Assembly (NCBI GenBank): GCA_028829895.1
Contig: CM054181.1
Location: 116,903,860 to 116,967,859 of the forward strand
Direction: 5' to 3'
Length of the DNA: 64,000 nucleotides
Source: Sinotaia quadrata
Taxonomy: Eukaryota > Mollusca > Gastropoda > Architaenioglossa > Viviparidae
Shown here in pieces: positions 33,117-46,085 of this stretch (position 1 is its first letter; the number at the start of each line of letters is the position of its first letter). A model generated the notes under the pieces. It ran no database searches and had not been told where the DNA came from. It saw only the letters and a list, made by a program, of their open reading frames with translations. The position numbers and the translations under genes are program-made.

Positions 33117-34699
33117 CATAGAGAATAGACCCAGTCTAAGGGGAACTAAGATTAGTGTAACATTATAGCCAGACAGAAGACAATTGGCAAGGAACACACA
33201 AAATTACTGAAGTTTCAGAGTAATCGCTCAGCTGTCAATAAATATTTTATTCCTTTTTATACTACTTCTACATTCTACTTCTTTTTTTTCAGAATTAAAA
33301 AAGTACTAAAAGTATTTCAAATTAATATGACACTTTTGTAGGAAGTAATAATGAATCAGTTTAAGTAATCTGTGATATTAATGAAAAGAATGTGATGTCT
33401 TTCAAGAATATAAAATACAGCTGGAAAATAACTATTTTTAATGTCTTTCATGTTTTCCATTTCCAAAGAGTTTGTTTAAAGCTTGCCCATACATTAACCA
33501 ACCATGCAAACACCTACTTACATTAAACAGTATTTGATTATCAAGTACATGAGATGATATCTTGAGTTCAGACTGCCCTATGATTCAGAAAAAGCTAACT
33601 TCTATATAGCTGTTCTTCTCTACAGAGAATTTAAATTATTATTAGCCTGTGCCATGTGTTTACCAACAGAATTATCCCAGTCAATGAAATGCAAGTTTTA
33701 TCATACAGATCTTTGACTTTCTTAAATATAAAAATAAGTTGTACATGAGCATTTAGGCAATGCAGAATTTAATTAAGGATTTAGAGTACACCTGTAGATG
33801 TTTTCTAACCAATTGCTGTATGAGCTAGAGTAAGAGTTATTTCTCTTGTAATAAAGCTCAGGCTTATTTCTGACTATCCTCTATTCCACCATATCTCTTT
33901 GAATTGAGTCTTTAATGAAGTATTACTCTCCAGTGTTATGTATGAATTGTATACAATCATGCAGTTGGTAAAATGAGTGCAACTTTTATGACAAGTGGCA
34001 CAGCATTTAACAAATGAAATCATTTTAAATGTACATAGTTGAATAATTTAAGTTGCTAACTGCAATGATCAGAGTTGACTTTGATTAAAATGGCAATATT
34101 TTATTATTACTAAACACTTGGAAATTTTTTTAACAGCTAATTCAGTATCAAACTGACTTTGTAATTCACATTTTGAAAATAAATATAGATTAGTATGACC
34201 AGAAAATTAAAATACATAATAATAATAATTTAAATTTGCAGGTTATTTTTATATTTGTCTACTTAAAAGATTTTTCAAAATCAATTATGTATAAATTTTG
34301 AATTTTTTTTTTTAAATACAAATAAAACTTAACTATTCATGAAGATTAAGAAATTGTATTTATTTGATTATTAAAAAGAATTTAATAGGACTTCAAATAT
34401 AATACATTTCTATCAAAACTTAACTGTGTTGGCTACCACAACCTATTTAAATGAAAGCAATCTGAATCTGGACAGATATTTTCTCTACCTCTTTCAGAAA
34501 TATATTAGGAAATTGCTTTTGAAATTTATTGATATATGTTACCATTTTTTTCCATTTTTTTAAAAGATAAGTAGTGAACAAAAATCCTTTAGAATATAAC
34601 TTAAATTTTACTTTTGTTAATGCATTACTTGAAGAAATATTTAAAGATCACTGACATTTCACTAAATTATATTTTCCCCTCAATTCCTTTGTCCAGGTT

Positions 34700-35085
34700 C
34701 AGTGGCTATAACAATGTACATAGCTCAGCATTAACTTTTACTAGGACTAGCCAAGTCTGTTGTAGCTGTATACCAGTAAGACCTCAGTATTAGGTTTGTA
34801 TTAGAGCTAGCCATGGGGTTTGATCTAGCAGTACACAACATACATAGCTCAGTATTAGGTTTTTTGCTAGAACCTGCCCAATCTGGCCTAGCTTTGTACA
34901 TTGTACATAGCTCAGTATTCATTTTTTTTAGAACTAATATGGTCTAGCTGTCAACACTGTACAGAGCTCATTTTTATCTTTTACTAGGACTATCCAAGTC
35001 TGGTCTAGCTGTGCTCTGTGCACATAACTATTAGACATTTCTAGAACTATCCAAGTCAGGTCTAAGTGTACAATGACACTGACAG
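34700..35085 (+). repeat. ~62-bp minisatellite, about 6 copies
   Basis: Recurring tgtacatagctcagtattag, ttttactagaactagccaag and tctggtctagctgta. Confidence 0.88.
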
Positions 35086-37099
35086 GAATGCTGTATTGTA
35101 AATAATCATGTGTTTGTATTGTTCCAAGTTTTGTTTTCCTTTTCTTTTTCTTCATTCGTTGTTTGGCCTAATGTTTAATGGGATTGAAATCAGTGAATGG
35201 CCTAATGGGAAGAACAAAAATTCATTTTGATTTCCACCATGACCCATCACTGTGCAAGCCGTTCTTTCTTGTGCATTCTTGATGCTCTTTATTTTATGAA
35301 TAAATTACCATCATTATTAATAAATATATGTTCAGTTTTAATTACCTGGACATAACTTATTTATGTAATTATATTTAAAATGTGTGTGACAATCCAAAAA
35401 CGTATGATTTTATTTTTGTTTCTTCTGTGCTTTATTTTACTCTCATATGATGAACTAAAGAGTAGAGGTTGTTCTCATTGTCTCCTTATCTTCTTTCTGT
35501 CTCTCTCTCCCCCTAACTATTGTTAAGATGTAAGATGGTAAATCACTAGATGCCTTCACATTCTCATCTCTCTCTCTCTCTTGCTTTCGAATATAAAACT
35601 AAGTGGAAGGTATTCTCTCTTTCTCTCTTATAAAACTCAAATGTTCAAGCTGTTCATACTCTTATTCATTTGCATGTATCATTTCCTACCATTTTTCCAT
35701 TTAGTTGTGACTTTAACATTTATTTATGTGACAAGTTTGATTGGGTGGATTTTTGTTGGGGGTTTTGTGTTGGGTTTTTTCCTGTTGTTTTTTTTTTTGG
35801 GGGGAAGGAGTGGCAAATGCAAGGAGTTAAAACAGTTTAAAGTCACATACGATCTTGCAGGAAAATATTATTGCATCAAGTATTTAAAAAAAATAGATTG
35901 CTGTATAATGTTATTATATGTTTTTGATACCTTTTTTGTGACCAGCTCTGGTGAAGTGAATGTATCTCAATAAAAACAGGGATAAAACTGAAAATTCATT
36001 GCAGGTCTTTGTGTTATTTAAACTTTTCATCATATTTCACCTCTTTCATCAGTAATCTTTATTGCAAACTGTTGATTTAAAATAGTGAAAAATTCATTTG
36101 ATACTGAACCCTGAGTGTTTTGATAGGAACTGATCTAATTTTAATCAACTTCTTCCTTCAGTGAATAAAAGAGTACCTCTCTTGTTATACATAATTGGAA
36201 AGCCCTTAGAGAGACAAATTTTAAGAAAAATTTATAAACCAAACTTAGGGTGGTTTTTATACAAAGTCAATTGTCTGAATTTGTGACTAATCTTTGAACC
36301 TCATTTTCTCAAAATTGACTTTAAATGCTTGAAATTTTCTTATGTTTACATTAAAACTATAATTTTTCTACAAATAAAAGAAAACTGATGACAAATTCAA
36401 AACTTAAAATTTAAAATGTCAAAATCTTTAGAAGTCATTTTGCCAGAGTAGGTCATAATTTTAACCTCACAATATTATTTGTTAATTATTAAAAATACAC
36501 ATTTTTTTTTGTAAAAAAAAAAAAAATGACTGATTTGTTTATGAATTTAAGATGTTTCTAGACAATAAGCATTCATCTTATAAGTTTTACACTTCCAATC
36601 ATTAGCATTCTTTTAAGCACAGTCATGGTTGTGTTATTCATAAACTTAGAAATGTGCTTAATAATTATTTTTTTTAATTGACTGCACTTTGTCATGGTTG
36701 TGTTATATCATACCATTTGGAAGAATGTCTTCATCCATGGTGTTTAAGACCTTGATTATTTCCCTTCACTGAAATTTGTGTTTTAAAATGGCTACTGATT
36801 ACTACATTTAAGACCAGACTATTCAAATTCTCTTTGAAGTATGAAGAAATGGAGAGAGAAAATTTGATGGTGGTGCTTTGAACATGCATGGGTAGAACTT
36901 TAGAAACTTGAGTTTGAATCTGGTAAAAATAATAACCTAGGTATACCAGTGAAATGAGTCAAAGCTTGGTCGTATAACAGGTGAGCAACCAAGGAAATAA
37001 TTGTCAAATACAGAATAAATTCCTTTTCAAGTCTGAGTACAAACCTTGAAGCTATTGCTTTTTTAATCTTTTTATAGCGATACATATCTTTACATAGGT

Positions 37100-37390
37100 A
37101 ACAACTAATATCTTGTATCAGATGGGTTACACCTACGGTAGTTTCTTTTGATAGGTTTTGTAGTGGTACATGTATTTACATTAGTATTCATTGGGTTACA
37201 TCTATTACTTTTTATGTGGTTTCCTTAGCCAAAATAGCATTAGATCATTTCCAACTAAAGTTACTGTTTGTGGTTTTTATAATGATGCATGAAGTAGCAT
37301 TAGATGAATTGGTACTAAAGTTGTAATGGTTTTTTATAACAATGTGTGTAGTAGCATTAGATAGGTTACATTTAAGGTTTATCATAAAGT
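37100..37390 (+). repeat. Degenerate ~65-bp tandem repeat
   Basis: gtagcattagat(a/g)(a/g)(a/g)tt plus ttataatgatg and gttacatctaaggtt recur four or five times with decay. Confidence 0.5.
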
Positions 37391-37813
37391 CTTCAAGCAA
37401 ATTGTAAACAAGATGAAGTGTTGTAATAAAATATTATCTGCATTAAGGAAATTTATTATAGTTATTTATTTATTAGGATGTATCCAAGTATTGAAGTAAA
37501 CTTAAAGGTGTTCTAGTAAAATTTAAACATAACAAAAAATAAACAAATTAAATGACAAATATCAGCAAGTGTTATTTCAGAATAAACATCAACAGTACTA
37601 CTGTAAATTTAGTAAGATGTAACAAGTGATCAGAAAAAGAGTAAAGTGCTGTAAAGGCATAATGTAAGTGTGTGTTAGAATATATGTCTTATGACAAAAT
37701 GTAAATATGTGTTATATCAGAATGTCTTTTGCTATTAATACTTCAGTGTAAACAAATCAGAAACTTTATATGTCATTAAATAAACTCAAGGACAAATGCA
37801 CACTGTACATATT

Positions 37814-37814
37814 C

Positions 37815-37839
<25 letters not shown>
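37814..37839. repeat. (CA)n microsatellite
   Basis: About 12 ca units. A similar run lies at about 40344-40370. Confidence 0.93.
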
Positions 37840-37845
<6 letters not shown>

Positions 37846-38264
37846 AAGACATGATAGCACATTTACACAGTTGTGTACTTCATTTAATCTATTGTATCTC
37901 GTTTCTAAGTGATGTAATGACATTAAACTTTTTTTTTTTAACTCTCAAGGGACTATCTCACTATGCAACATTATAGAGAATTATTACACAGATTCTCTTG
38001 AGATTTAATGTGTGCGTGTGATTTTCATCTTATCTGACATGTTTTCATGTTTTCTCACATAAGTTGTACTGTTTAGTTATGTAGATCTAAATTTTCAGAT
38101 ACACATGTGATTCTAAGCCTAATTAATCATATTCCAGTAAATTTTAGTTTGTAAAGCATGGGCCAGCTGCTGGGAATATCAATAAAACTTGACTGAAAAT
38201 TCAAAACTCTATATTTCTACTAATTTATTTAATTGCTATTAAGATTTTAGGGAATGATCTATTC

Positions 38265-38463
38265 CAGGGGTGCACAAACTGCAGCCCAAGACAGTGCTCT
38301 ATACAGCCCCGGATGATTTTTGGATGTTACCATTATTATGAATGTAAAGCACATTGTTTCATTATTTGTGTTGTTTTTTCTACTGAGTCATCCATGTGGC
38401 AGCCCTCCACGGATTATCAATTGGAAATTTGGCCCTCTGGCCTAAAAAGTTTGTGCACCCCTG
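38265..38463. mobile_element. hAT-type MITE, 199 bp
   Basis: Inverted ends caggggtgcacaaact (38265-38280) and agtttgtgcacccctg (38448-38463), 16 bp. Flanking 8-bp direct repeats atctattc (38257-38264) and atctattt (38464-38471) differ at one base. CAGGGGT ends plus an 8-bp duplication are hAT hallmarks. No coding capacity. Confidence 0.88.
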
Positions 38464-38624
38464 ATCTATTTGAATATTAAATTAAACAGTATTTCATTTA
38501 AATTTCTTAGAATTCCAAGACACTTGAATAAGTTAAACAGGCCACACACACACACAATCAGACTTTTTATAGAGGTCATAGACTGAAGTCAATTCATATG
38601 CTTCACTTGTAAGTTGTATATGTG

Positions 38625-38695
38625 TTAAGGTCCTAGTGGGTTTGTTAGGATCTTGGTAGTTGTTAGGGTCTTTGTGGATATGTTAGGGTGAGGCT
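38625..38695 (+). repeat. ~22-bp repeat, 3 copies
   Basis: Recurring gtgggtttgttaggatcttg / gtagttgttagggtctttg. Confidence 0.7.
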
Positions 38696-39151
38696 AGATG
38701 ACATTGGTTTCAGTGTTGGATGACACTGTACAGTATCATGCTCAACAAGTTGCCTCATTGGCATCATTGTGTTTCTTGTTGCTGTCTATGACAAATGTAT
38801 GCTTAAAGTCTCAAGATCATAGTTTCCTCAAGCTGTGATGTGTGATGGCACCTTAATGTACTTCATGTTTGTTTGTTTTTTAATTTGACAAGAAAATAGC
38901 AAGAGTAGTTGAATGAATTTGTGTAGTAATATTAAGAATGCTGAATACACTTAGCAAGTCAGAGAAATATTATATAGTATAATACTAGACGCATTATTTC
39001 TACAGTCTATTTCCTGTCACTCAAATTATCAGATAGAGGTAAAAATCCTTAATGGTGCTTTTTATGTCCACATATAATAATACTAGTAATAGTGAAAAAG
39101 ATATATATTTTAATGATAAGTTGATAATGACATTTTTTATACTCTCTATGT

Positions 39152-39887
39152 CAGGGGTCTCAAACTCGCGGCCCGCGGGCCAATTGCGGCCCGCTAGACG
39201 ATATTTTGTGGCCCCCACTTGCTATTAAAGTTAAGTGATAGTGCGGCCCGCACGTTTTTCTCATGCACCCTGGGAATTTTTATAGTTTTTGTCACCTATG
39301 GGCTACCATACCTCAGGATCTGCCATTTCCCAGCGTGTAAGGCACACCATTCAGTGGTGAGAAGTATGTTGCAGGAAAGAATTTGATCACAGGTTTTCAG
39401 ATTTCAAGAAACACAGAACCACCTTTCAAATATTTGCTGACCCTTTCTTCAATGTGGAAGATGTTCCTCCTGTGCTTCAAATGGATCTAATTGACATAAG
39501 TGTAATTCTGAACTCAAAGCCAAGTTCAGGGAGGTGAGTGGAAAAGCAGACAAGCTTGGACAGTTTTTGAGAGAATTGCCCCTTACCTTCCCTGAGCTTT
39601 CCAGGATGTTCAAGCGGACCAAGTGCCTTTTGGGGAGCACCTATCTGTGTGAATAGCTCTTCTCCACCATGAACTTGAATAAGTCAAAATTCAAGGACAA
39701 ACTTACTGATGAGCATCTTCAAGCCATACTGAGGGTCACAGTGGCTTCCTCCCTGAAGCCAAATGTGTCTGAGCTGTGTAAGAGGAAGTGTTGCCAGGTC
39801 TCTGGCAGCAGGGAATAATGATGCGGCCCAGCTTCACCCAGATTCTACTTCCAGTGGCCCCCAGGCAAAATGAGTTTGAGACCCCTG
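39152..39887 (+). mobile_element. Decayed hAT transposon, 736 bp, with intact ends
   Basis: 16-bp inverted ends caggggtctcaaactc (39152-39167) and gagtttgagacccctg (39872-39887), flanked by a perfect 8-bp duplication ctctatgt (39144-39151 and 39888-39895). The left part (gcggcccgcgggcc, then further gcggcccgc) is GC-rich and palindromic. The right two-thirds is the 3' part of a transposase gene (separate entry). It is an internally deleted hAT element that still has both ends. Confidence 0.93.
39385..39820 (+). pseudogene. hAT transposase C-terminal remnant (ZBED5/GTF2IRD2-like)
   Basis: Broken frame inside the 39152-39887 element. Segments read HRFSDFKKHRTTFQIFADPF, then (after a frame change near 39500) SELKAKFREV and LGQFLRELPLTFPELSRMFK, then GSTYLCE, a TAG at 39654-39656, and LFSTMNLNKSKFKDKLTDEH LQAIL. 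The last part is the hAT dimerisation motif (C-E-lFS-mn--Ks--r--l-deHL). The in-frame stop and frameshift show it is dead. The type resembles transposases domesticated in vertebrates as ZBED5/GTF2IRD2-like genes. Confidence 0.85.
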
Positions 39888-40339
39888 CTCTATGTCATTT
39901 AATTTCTACAGTTTGTTCATACAAAATAATAGTATGAATTATGTCTTTTACTAGTTTTAGTGGATTCAGCATCTTTCTGGTATACAACTGTCCTTGAAAT
40001 AAAGAATTGCTATTCTGGTGTCTTTGTGATAGATAACTTAGACACCTATATAGAGATAGCATTAGTGACAGTAAATTGTAAACTCTATAGAGACAGCATA
40101 GGGCAGAATTAAACAAAACATCTTTGTGTTACATTGATTTTTATTTGATTATTTGCAAGATTGTCTTCTTGATCTAAAACTATATATACAGTGAACTGAA
40201 TTGAATATGAACTAATAATATAATACTGTAATACAATAGTACAATTTATTGACCAGGGTTCTGCTTTTTATTACCGCTATACCACGTGTGTCCAGGGGTC
40301 TGAATTTTGTGGTATTTAATTCTCTTCACCACTACCAAT

Positions 40340-40375
<36 letters not shown>

Positions 40376-41034
40376 GGAACAGGAAAGAGAAAAGATTTTT
40401 CATGAACAGAAATTAAAAAAGATAAGTTGGTTTCTTCTGGACAGAAGAGCAACAAAAACAAATGGATCAGTGAAGAAATTTGGTTGGTGGCAGCATTTTT
40501 GTAAAATTAAATGTACTTTTGCAAAGACTCCTTTCTAAACAAAATCATTTATAAATAAAAATAAATAAATAGAATTTATCCAGATGTGTGTGCATGCATT
40601 TGTGTGTGTGTGAAACTAGCAGCCTACGATCAGAAATTTGGGGCAAGTTAAAACTGATCGTGATGCATTAAGTCCATATGCTGTGACCTTTAGGTGTACC
40701 TTTGTTAAGTGTGAAATCACAAATAGTTAAAGAATTTTATTAGGTAGGGCATGTTATCCATCTTTAGTCTGATTGGAGTTTTTAGACAGGTACTTGGAAG
40801 TTTAAAAATCAGGCAAACAAAACTACACTGTTCACTGTGTGTGAAATTGTCAGGCAAACAAAACCATACTAGTTCACAATGTGTGAGTCACCACAATACT
40901 TTGCATTGTGCAATTGTACATGTGCATATTATTAATCTGTTACTCTTATTTCACTTACACTTGACATGCTGCTTTGTGAAACATGGTTATAAGTTTTTGC
41001 ACAGATAACCTGGTTTGAACAGAAAATTTGAACT

Positions 41035-41620
41035 AATAATGTTTATATTGCCAGAACTGATCTTTCAAAGACTCAGTATATTTACCTTGCCAAAATTGAT
41101 CCTTTCAATACTCCGAATATTTATATTGCCAGAATTAATCTTTTATGAGACTTGGTACAATTATATTGCCAGAATTAATCTTTTATGAGACTTGGTACAA
41201 TTATATTGCCAGAATTAATCTTTTCAGAGACTTGGTACATTTATATTACCAGAATTAATCCTTTCAAAGTCTCAGTATATTTATATTGCCAGAATTAATC
41301 CTTTCAAATTCTTAGTACATTTATATTGCCGGAATTCATCCTTTCAAAGACTCAGTACATTTATATTGCCAGAATTCATCCTTAAAAAGCTCGGTATATT
41401 TATACTGCTAGAAGTGATACTTTCAAAGTCTCAGCATATTTATATTGCCAGAATTAATTCTTTCAAAGAGACTCAGCATATTTATATTGCCAGAATTGAT
41501 CCTTTCAAAGACTCAGTATATTTATTCTGCTAGAATTGATACTTTCAAAGGCTCAGTACAATTATATTGCCAGAATTAATCCTTTCAGAGACTCAACATA
41601 CTTATTTTATATTGAACTTT
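41035..41620 (+). repeat. 40-bp minisatellite, about 15 copies
   Basis: Unit tatattgccagaattaatcc plus tttcaaagactcagtacatt. A perfect double copy lies at 41145-41200. Confidence 0.95.
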
Positions 41621-42194
41621 TAAGTGACCAGTTGTTGAGGTTTTTTGGTAATGTTTTAAAAATTCAAATTGGCAGTGCATTAATAATCTCTATGAGTACT
41701 TAAGTACTAGATAAAGACAGTGGTTTAATGGGTTTTGAAGCTATAAATAGTACTAATTAGGAATTTGATCAAGTTAATACTTTAGTGACAAAGTCTTTAG
41801 TTTTGTATGAAGATTGTGTTGAAACACTTGCTTCATTAATTATTAATTTTCAGAATACTTTGATATATGAAAACTAATCAGTACCTTTCTACAAATATGT
41901 TTTTAAATTAAAACTTATATTATTATTTCTAGTTGAGATGCTAAACTTTCTAAATTGAAAATTTATTTGAAGGACAAAAACAATTGAATATATATATATA
42001 TATTTGATACTTCCAATTTCCTAATCTACTCTTTGGACTTTAGAAATTACATTCTTAATGAACAGAGGCATAGGTGAGGATTAAATTTGACATTGTATTA
42101 TTAACATTGTTTTTCAGAAATACAACCTTTCAGTATTATAGTTTTACTATAAATGTATTAAATGAAAGTTTACTCATTTTGATTAAGGGAGTAT

Positions 42195-42315
42195 TTCCTA
42201 AAACTGCATGTTAAAATTCAGCATATGGGGTCATCGGTCAAAATTGGCATGTGGTCATATACAGCATACATAGTATTATAGGGTCCTTGGTCAGACTTGG
42301 CATGTGATCATATAT
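42195..42315 (+). repeat. ~68-bp direct duplication
   Basis: ggtcatcggtcaaaattggc, atgtggtcatata recurs as ggtccttggtcagacttggc, atgtgatcatata. Confidence 0.85.
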
Positions 42316-43037
42316 GTGGTGATTGCGCAGTGCACCTGTAGAGAATGAAGCTTCTGCATGGGTGTTGTGGTGAGTAGTTTCTACTAACAGTCCCACACAC
42401 ACATATACACTATAAAGCTACTCTTGGCAATTCATATATATCATAGTCACAAACAACAAAAGCACCATGATTCTGTAAAAATTTCATGGTAGTATTTATC
42501 TTTTTTAGTCATAAACTGTCAAGCTTAGAATAGTATTTCATTTTTGGAGAATTATTTGATACAAATTTTTATCAAGTGATAAACTTTATATTTCTTTCCT
42601 GTGTGGCACTTTTCAGATTTCCACATGTTTGAACGCAGCGGAGGTTCGATATTTGTGTTTGGATAAAGCACGCCCCTAGTGTTTTGTATGCACCACTGCT
42701 ATTTTGCCTTGACTATTGTATGTGATTGTTTTTGTTAACTCACCAATGTGATTGTAGTAATCACATTGATAACAACCACAAGTTCTAATCTAGAGCTGTG
42801 TAGTACATACTTATTTTGTAATATATTAATATACATTTACCTGAATTTTACGTGTATCATTTACTTGTACGTCTACCATCAGCCTGCCTAGATTCATTAA
42901 GAGCATCAAGTTTTTAGTAGAACTCTGTCAGAGGTGCACCTTGGTTAATTATCACTTAGCATTGGATTTTAGTTGAGCTGCCAGTGATATATCATGATTC
43001 ACTATTAGCTTAACTCCTAGCTCTCTCAGTGATTCAT

Positions 43038-43040
<3 letters not shown>

Positions 43041-43074
<34 letters not shown>
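43041..43074. repeat. (TA)n microsatellite
   Basis: About 17 uninterrupted ta units. Confidence 0.95.
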
Positions 43075-43077
<3 letters not shown>

Positions 43078-43329
43078 TTGGGTATATATCACTACCAAAA
43101 GGTGAATGCATATCATCAGAATCCTGAGTATAAATCTATTTGTTATACAATAATATTGTTTATTATCACTATTGTTTATAACTATTAAAATTGCACAGTG
43201 ATTCATTATCAGCTTTAAAATTATAGAAGTAAATCACAATAAATCAGCATTTTAGGATATAGCTATACCAATTAGCTGCATCAGTGAATCTAACTCTAGC
43301 ATGGTACACATTAATTCATTAACACCATT

Positions 43330-43735
43330 ATATGAATAGCTCTACTCAATGATTTATAATGAAGAGCTGAGTATAGCTGTACATAATGAGTTATGGTGAA
43401 GCACTGAGTATAGCTATACACAATGATTTATTATAGTCAAGTGCCAAGTACAGCTGTACACAATTTATAGTGAAGCACTGAGTATTGCTGTACACAATGA
43501 TTTATAGTGAAGTGCTGAGTATAGCTGTACACAGTTATTTATTATAGTGAAGCGCTGAGTATAGATGTGCACAATGATTTATAGTGAGGTGCTGAGTATA
43601 GTTGTATATAATAACTTGAAGTGCTGAGTTTAGCTTTACACAATGATTTATAATGAAGTGCTGAGTATAAATCTGCCAATGATTCATAGTGCAGCACAGA
43701 ATATAGCTTTAACAGTGATTTACAGCATGCAGTTT
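43330..43735 (+). repeat. ~37-43-bp minisatellite, about 10 copies
   Basis: Recurring agtgaagtgctgagtatagc and tgtacacaatgatttat. Confidence 0.9.
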
Positions 43736-43914
43736 AGCTCTATCAGTAATGTGAGAGTCATTATCTGCATTTGTTTATGGAAAATGTTCTGAAAGATGCA
43801 CATTATCAAAACTAGGAGTATAGATCTACGATGAATTATCTGCATTTTGTGTATATTTGACATGGTGATTCTCAGATATCCCTAGTCATCTTTAGACTAA
43901 CCAGAAAATTAATC

Positions 43915-44105
43915 TTCACTCAGATACTTAATTACTATGTACCCACTATTCAGTTACTTAATTACAGTGTACCCACCCTTCATTCAGCTACTAAATTACT
44001 CCTGTACCTATTCTTCATTCAACTACTAAATTACTCAGGTACCCACTCTTCATTTAGCTACTTAATTAATCACGTACCCACTCTTTGTTCAGCTACTTAC
44101 CTAGC
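43915..44105 (+). repeat. ~35-bp tandem repeat, about 5 copies
   Basis: Recurring ttcattcagctacttaatta and ctcatgtacccactc. Confidence 0.85.
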
Positions 44106-44149
44106 AGTTTTGATACCCTCCAATATCATCACCTAATAGGACAGCCAGG

Positions 44150-44425
44150 TATATAATACTAAATAATGCAGATTTGGGCAACCAGTAGGATAATCACATA
44201 ATGCAGGATCAAGCGGCTAGTAGGATAATCACATAATAATGTACTTCAGGATCAAGCGGCCAGTAGGATAATCACATAATAGTGCGCTTTTCAGGATCAA
44301 ACGGCCAGTAGGATAATCACATAATAGTGTACCTCAGGATCAAGCGGCCAGTAGGATAATCACATAATAGTTTACCTCAGAATAAAGCAGCCAGTAGGAT
44401 AAACACATAATGCAGAATCAAGTGA
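44150..44425 (+). repeat. ~45-60-bp minisatellite, about 6 copies
   Basis: Recurring caggatcaagcggccagtag and gataatcacataatagtgta; outer copies diverged. Confidence 0.92.
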
Positions 44426-44789
44426 CCATTTGGAGAGCCATGTAATATATAGATTCAGATAGCTTTTAATAACAAAATTCTAAAGAATACGTGTGTATGC
44501 ATGAAGTAAAACATTAATGTTTGAGCATAATTGTCTTGTTTCATTAAATTATTTTCCAAAGATCTTTATAGCTAATCTGCATTAGTGTTTAACAATGATA
44601 ACAGTCCGTTTATACTTAATTCTGATTAAATTATTATTTCATCCAGGTACTGGAAATTTTATCTTTGAATGCTTGACTTAATCAGTGTCATTAAAAGTCA
44701 CTCATTTCCCTGAATTGTTCTTTTAAACAATATACATAATGTGGAAATTATGGGGAGGGGGAACCAAAACAGAATAAAATGAGCAAAAT

Positions 44790-45225
44790 AATTGCATAAA
44801 TTATAGGGAAAAGAAACAAAATATATAGATAGCAAAATTACAGGAACCAGAAATAAAATAAATTACATTAAATATAGCAAAAGAAGAAAACTAATAGCAT
44901 AAAATGTCATTTAAAAAAACAAAAACAAAGCAAATAGCATAAAATGTCAAAAAGTACAAACCTAGTAGCATAATATGTAAGAAAAAAACAAAGCAAATTG
45001 CATAAAATGTCATAAAAGAACAAAACTAGTAGCATAATGTGTAATGAAAGAAAAAAGTATATGGTATAAAGCATAATCTAAAAAAATAACCCAAGTAAAT
45101 TGCATAAATGTCACAAAAGAACAAAATAAATGGTGCTAAACATAAGAAACACACAAAACCCAAAAGTATAAAATGTAATGACATTTTAAAAAAGCAAAAC
45201 AAATAGCACAAATTGTTTTTTTTTA
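44790..45225 (+). repeat. Degenerate ~35-60-bp repeat
   Basis: Recurring agcataaaatgtcataaaag and aacaaaactagt, A-rich on the + strand. Confidence 0.75.
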
Positions 45226-46068
45226 TTAAAGTAATAAAACATTTAGCTTCAAATCTTACAAGATGAATAAAATAAATAGCTTAAATGTTGGGCAATAAAC
45301 AAAGCAAGTATTTAGTATTTTTAAAGGAGTACACAACTGATTTAATGCAAGTGAAATATATTACCTACATTCATGCCACATTATTTTCTACTTGCCCTTC
45401 AGAATCATAGTAATCTGCCTTGAAATTCAATCACAGGACCTACAAGTAAGGTTTATAATTATATTGTGTTAGCACAAGGAAATTTACTGCTACTTTCATT
45501 AATGTGCCCTCATTTGAATAATATAATTAAAATAATGTGCCCTTATTTGAATACTAAAAGAGCAAGTTGTTTTGACATTATTGTTTAGTTTTTTATTTTA
45601 ATTTTATTCAGTATTTAACCCAATAAGCAGTTTACAGCTTAATATTATCATACAATCTTTAACAGATTGAATGTGTGTGATTGTCATACGTGCTGTGTGG
45701 CTATAGCTTTTAAAATATAAATTGCAAAACAGCTAAGATTTAAATAAAAACTTGATGCAACATTAAAATTTTCAAATGCTTTTCTCTGTATATACATGCA
45801 CATGCAAGTCACAGTAATAAAATTCAGTGTTTCAGTGACAGACCTCGACCAGACAATAATGCTAATAATAAATGCCTGACTTTGAAAATTAAACATATGG
45901 GAACAACTTATCTGAGTACGAGACTGAGAAGTTGCTACTGATTAGAAAAGATTTAAATAATCCAAGTATGCCTTTTTGCTAGTTATAATAATATCCTTGA
46001 AAAAATTATATTTGGGTTTAAAATACATTTATTTTTAAAGTTTAAGAAGTGGTGAATTGAATAATTGG

Positions 46069-46085
46069 AGAGAGAGAGAGAGAGA
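46069..46085. repeat. (GA)n microsatellite
   Basis: About 8 ga units. Confidence 0.9.

Noticed and set aside
42614..42680. GC-richer patch after ttttcag with open frames and ggttcga (B-box-like)
   Set aside because: No donor, no A box or cloverleaf; neither an exon nor a tRNA can be supported.
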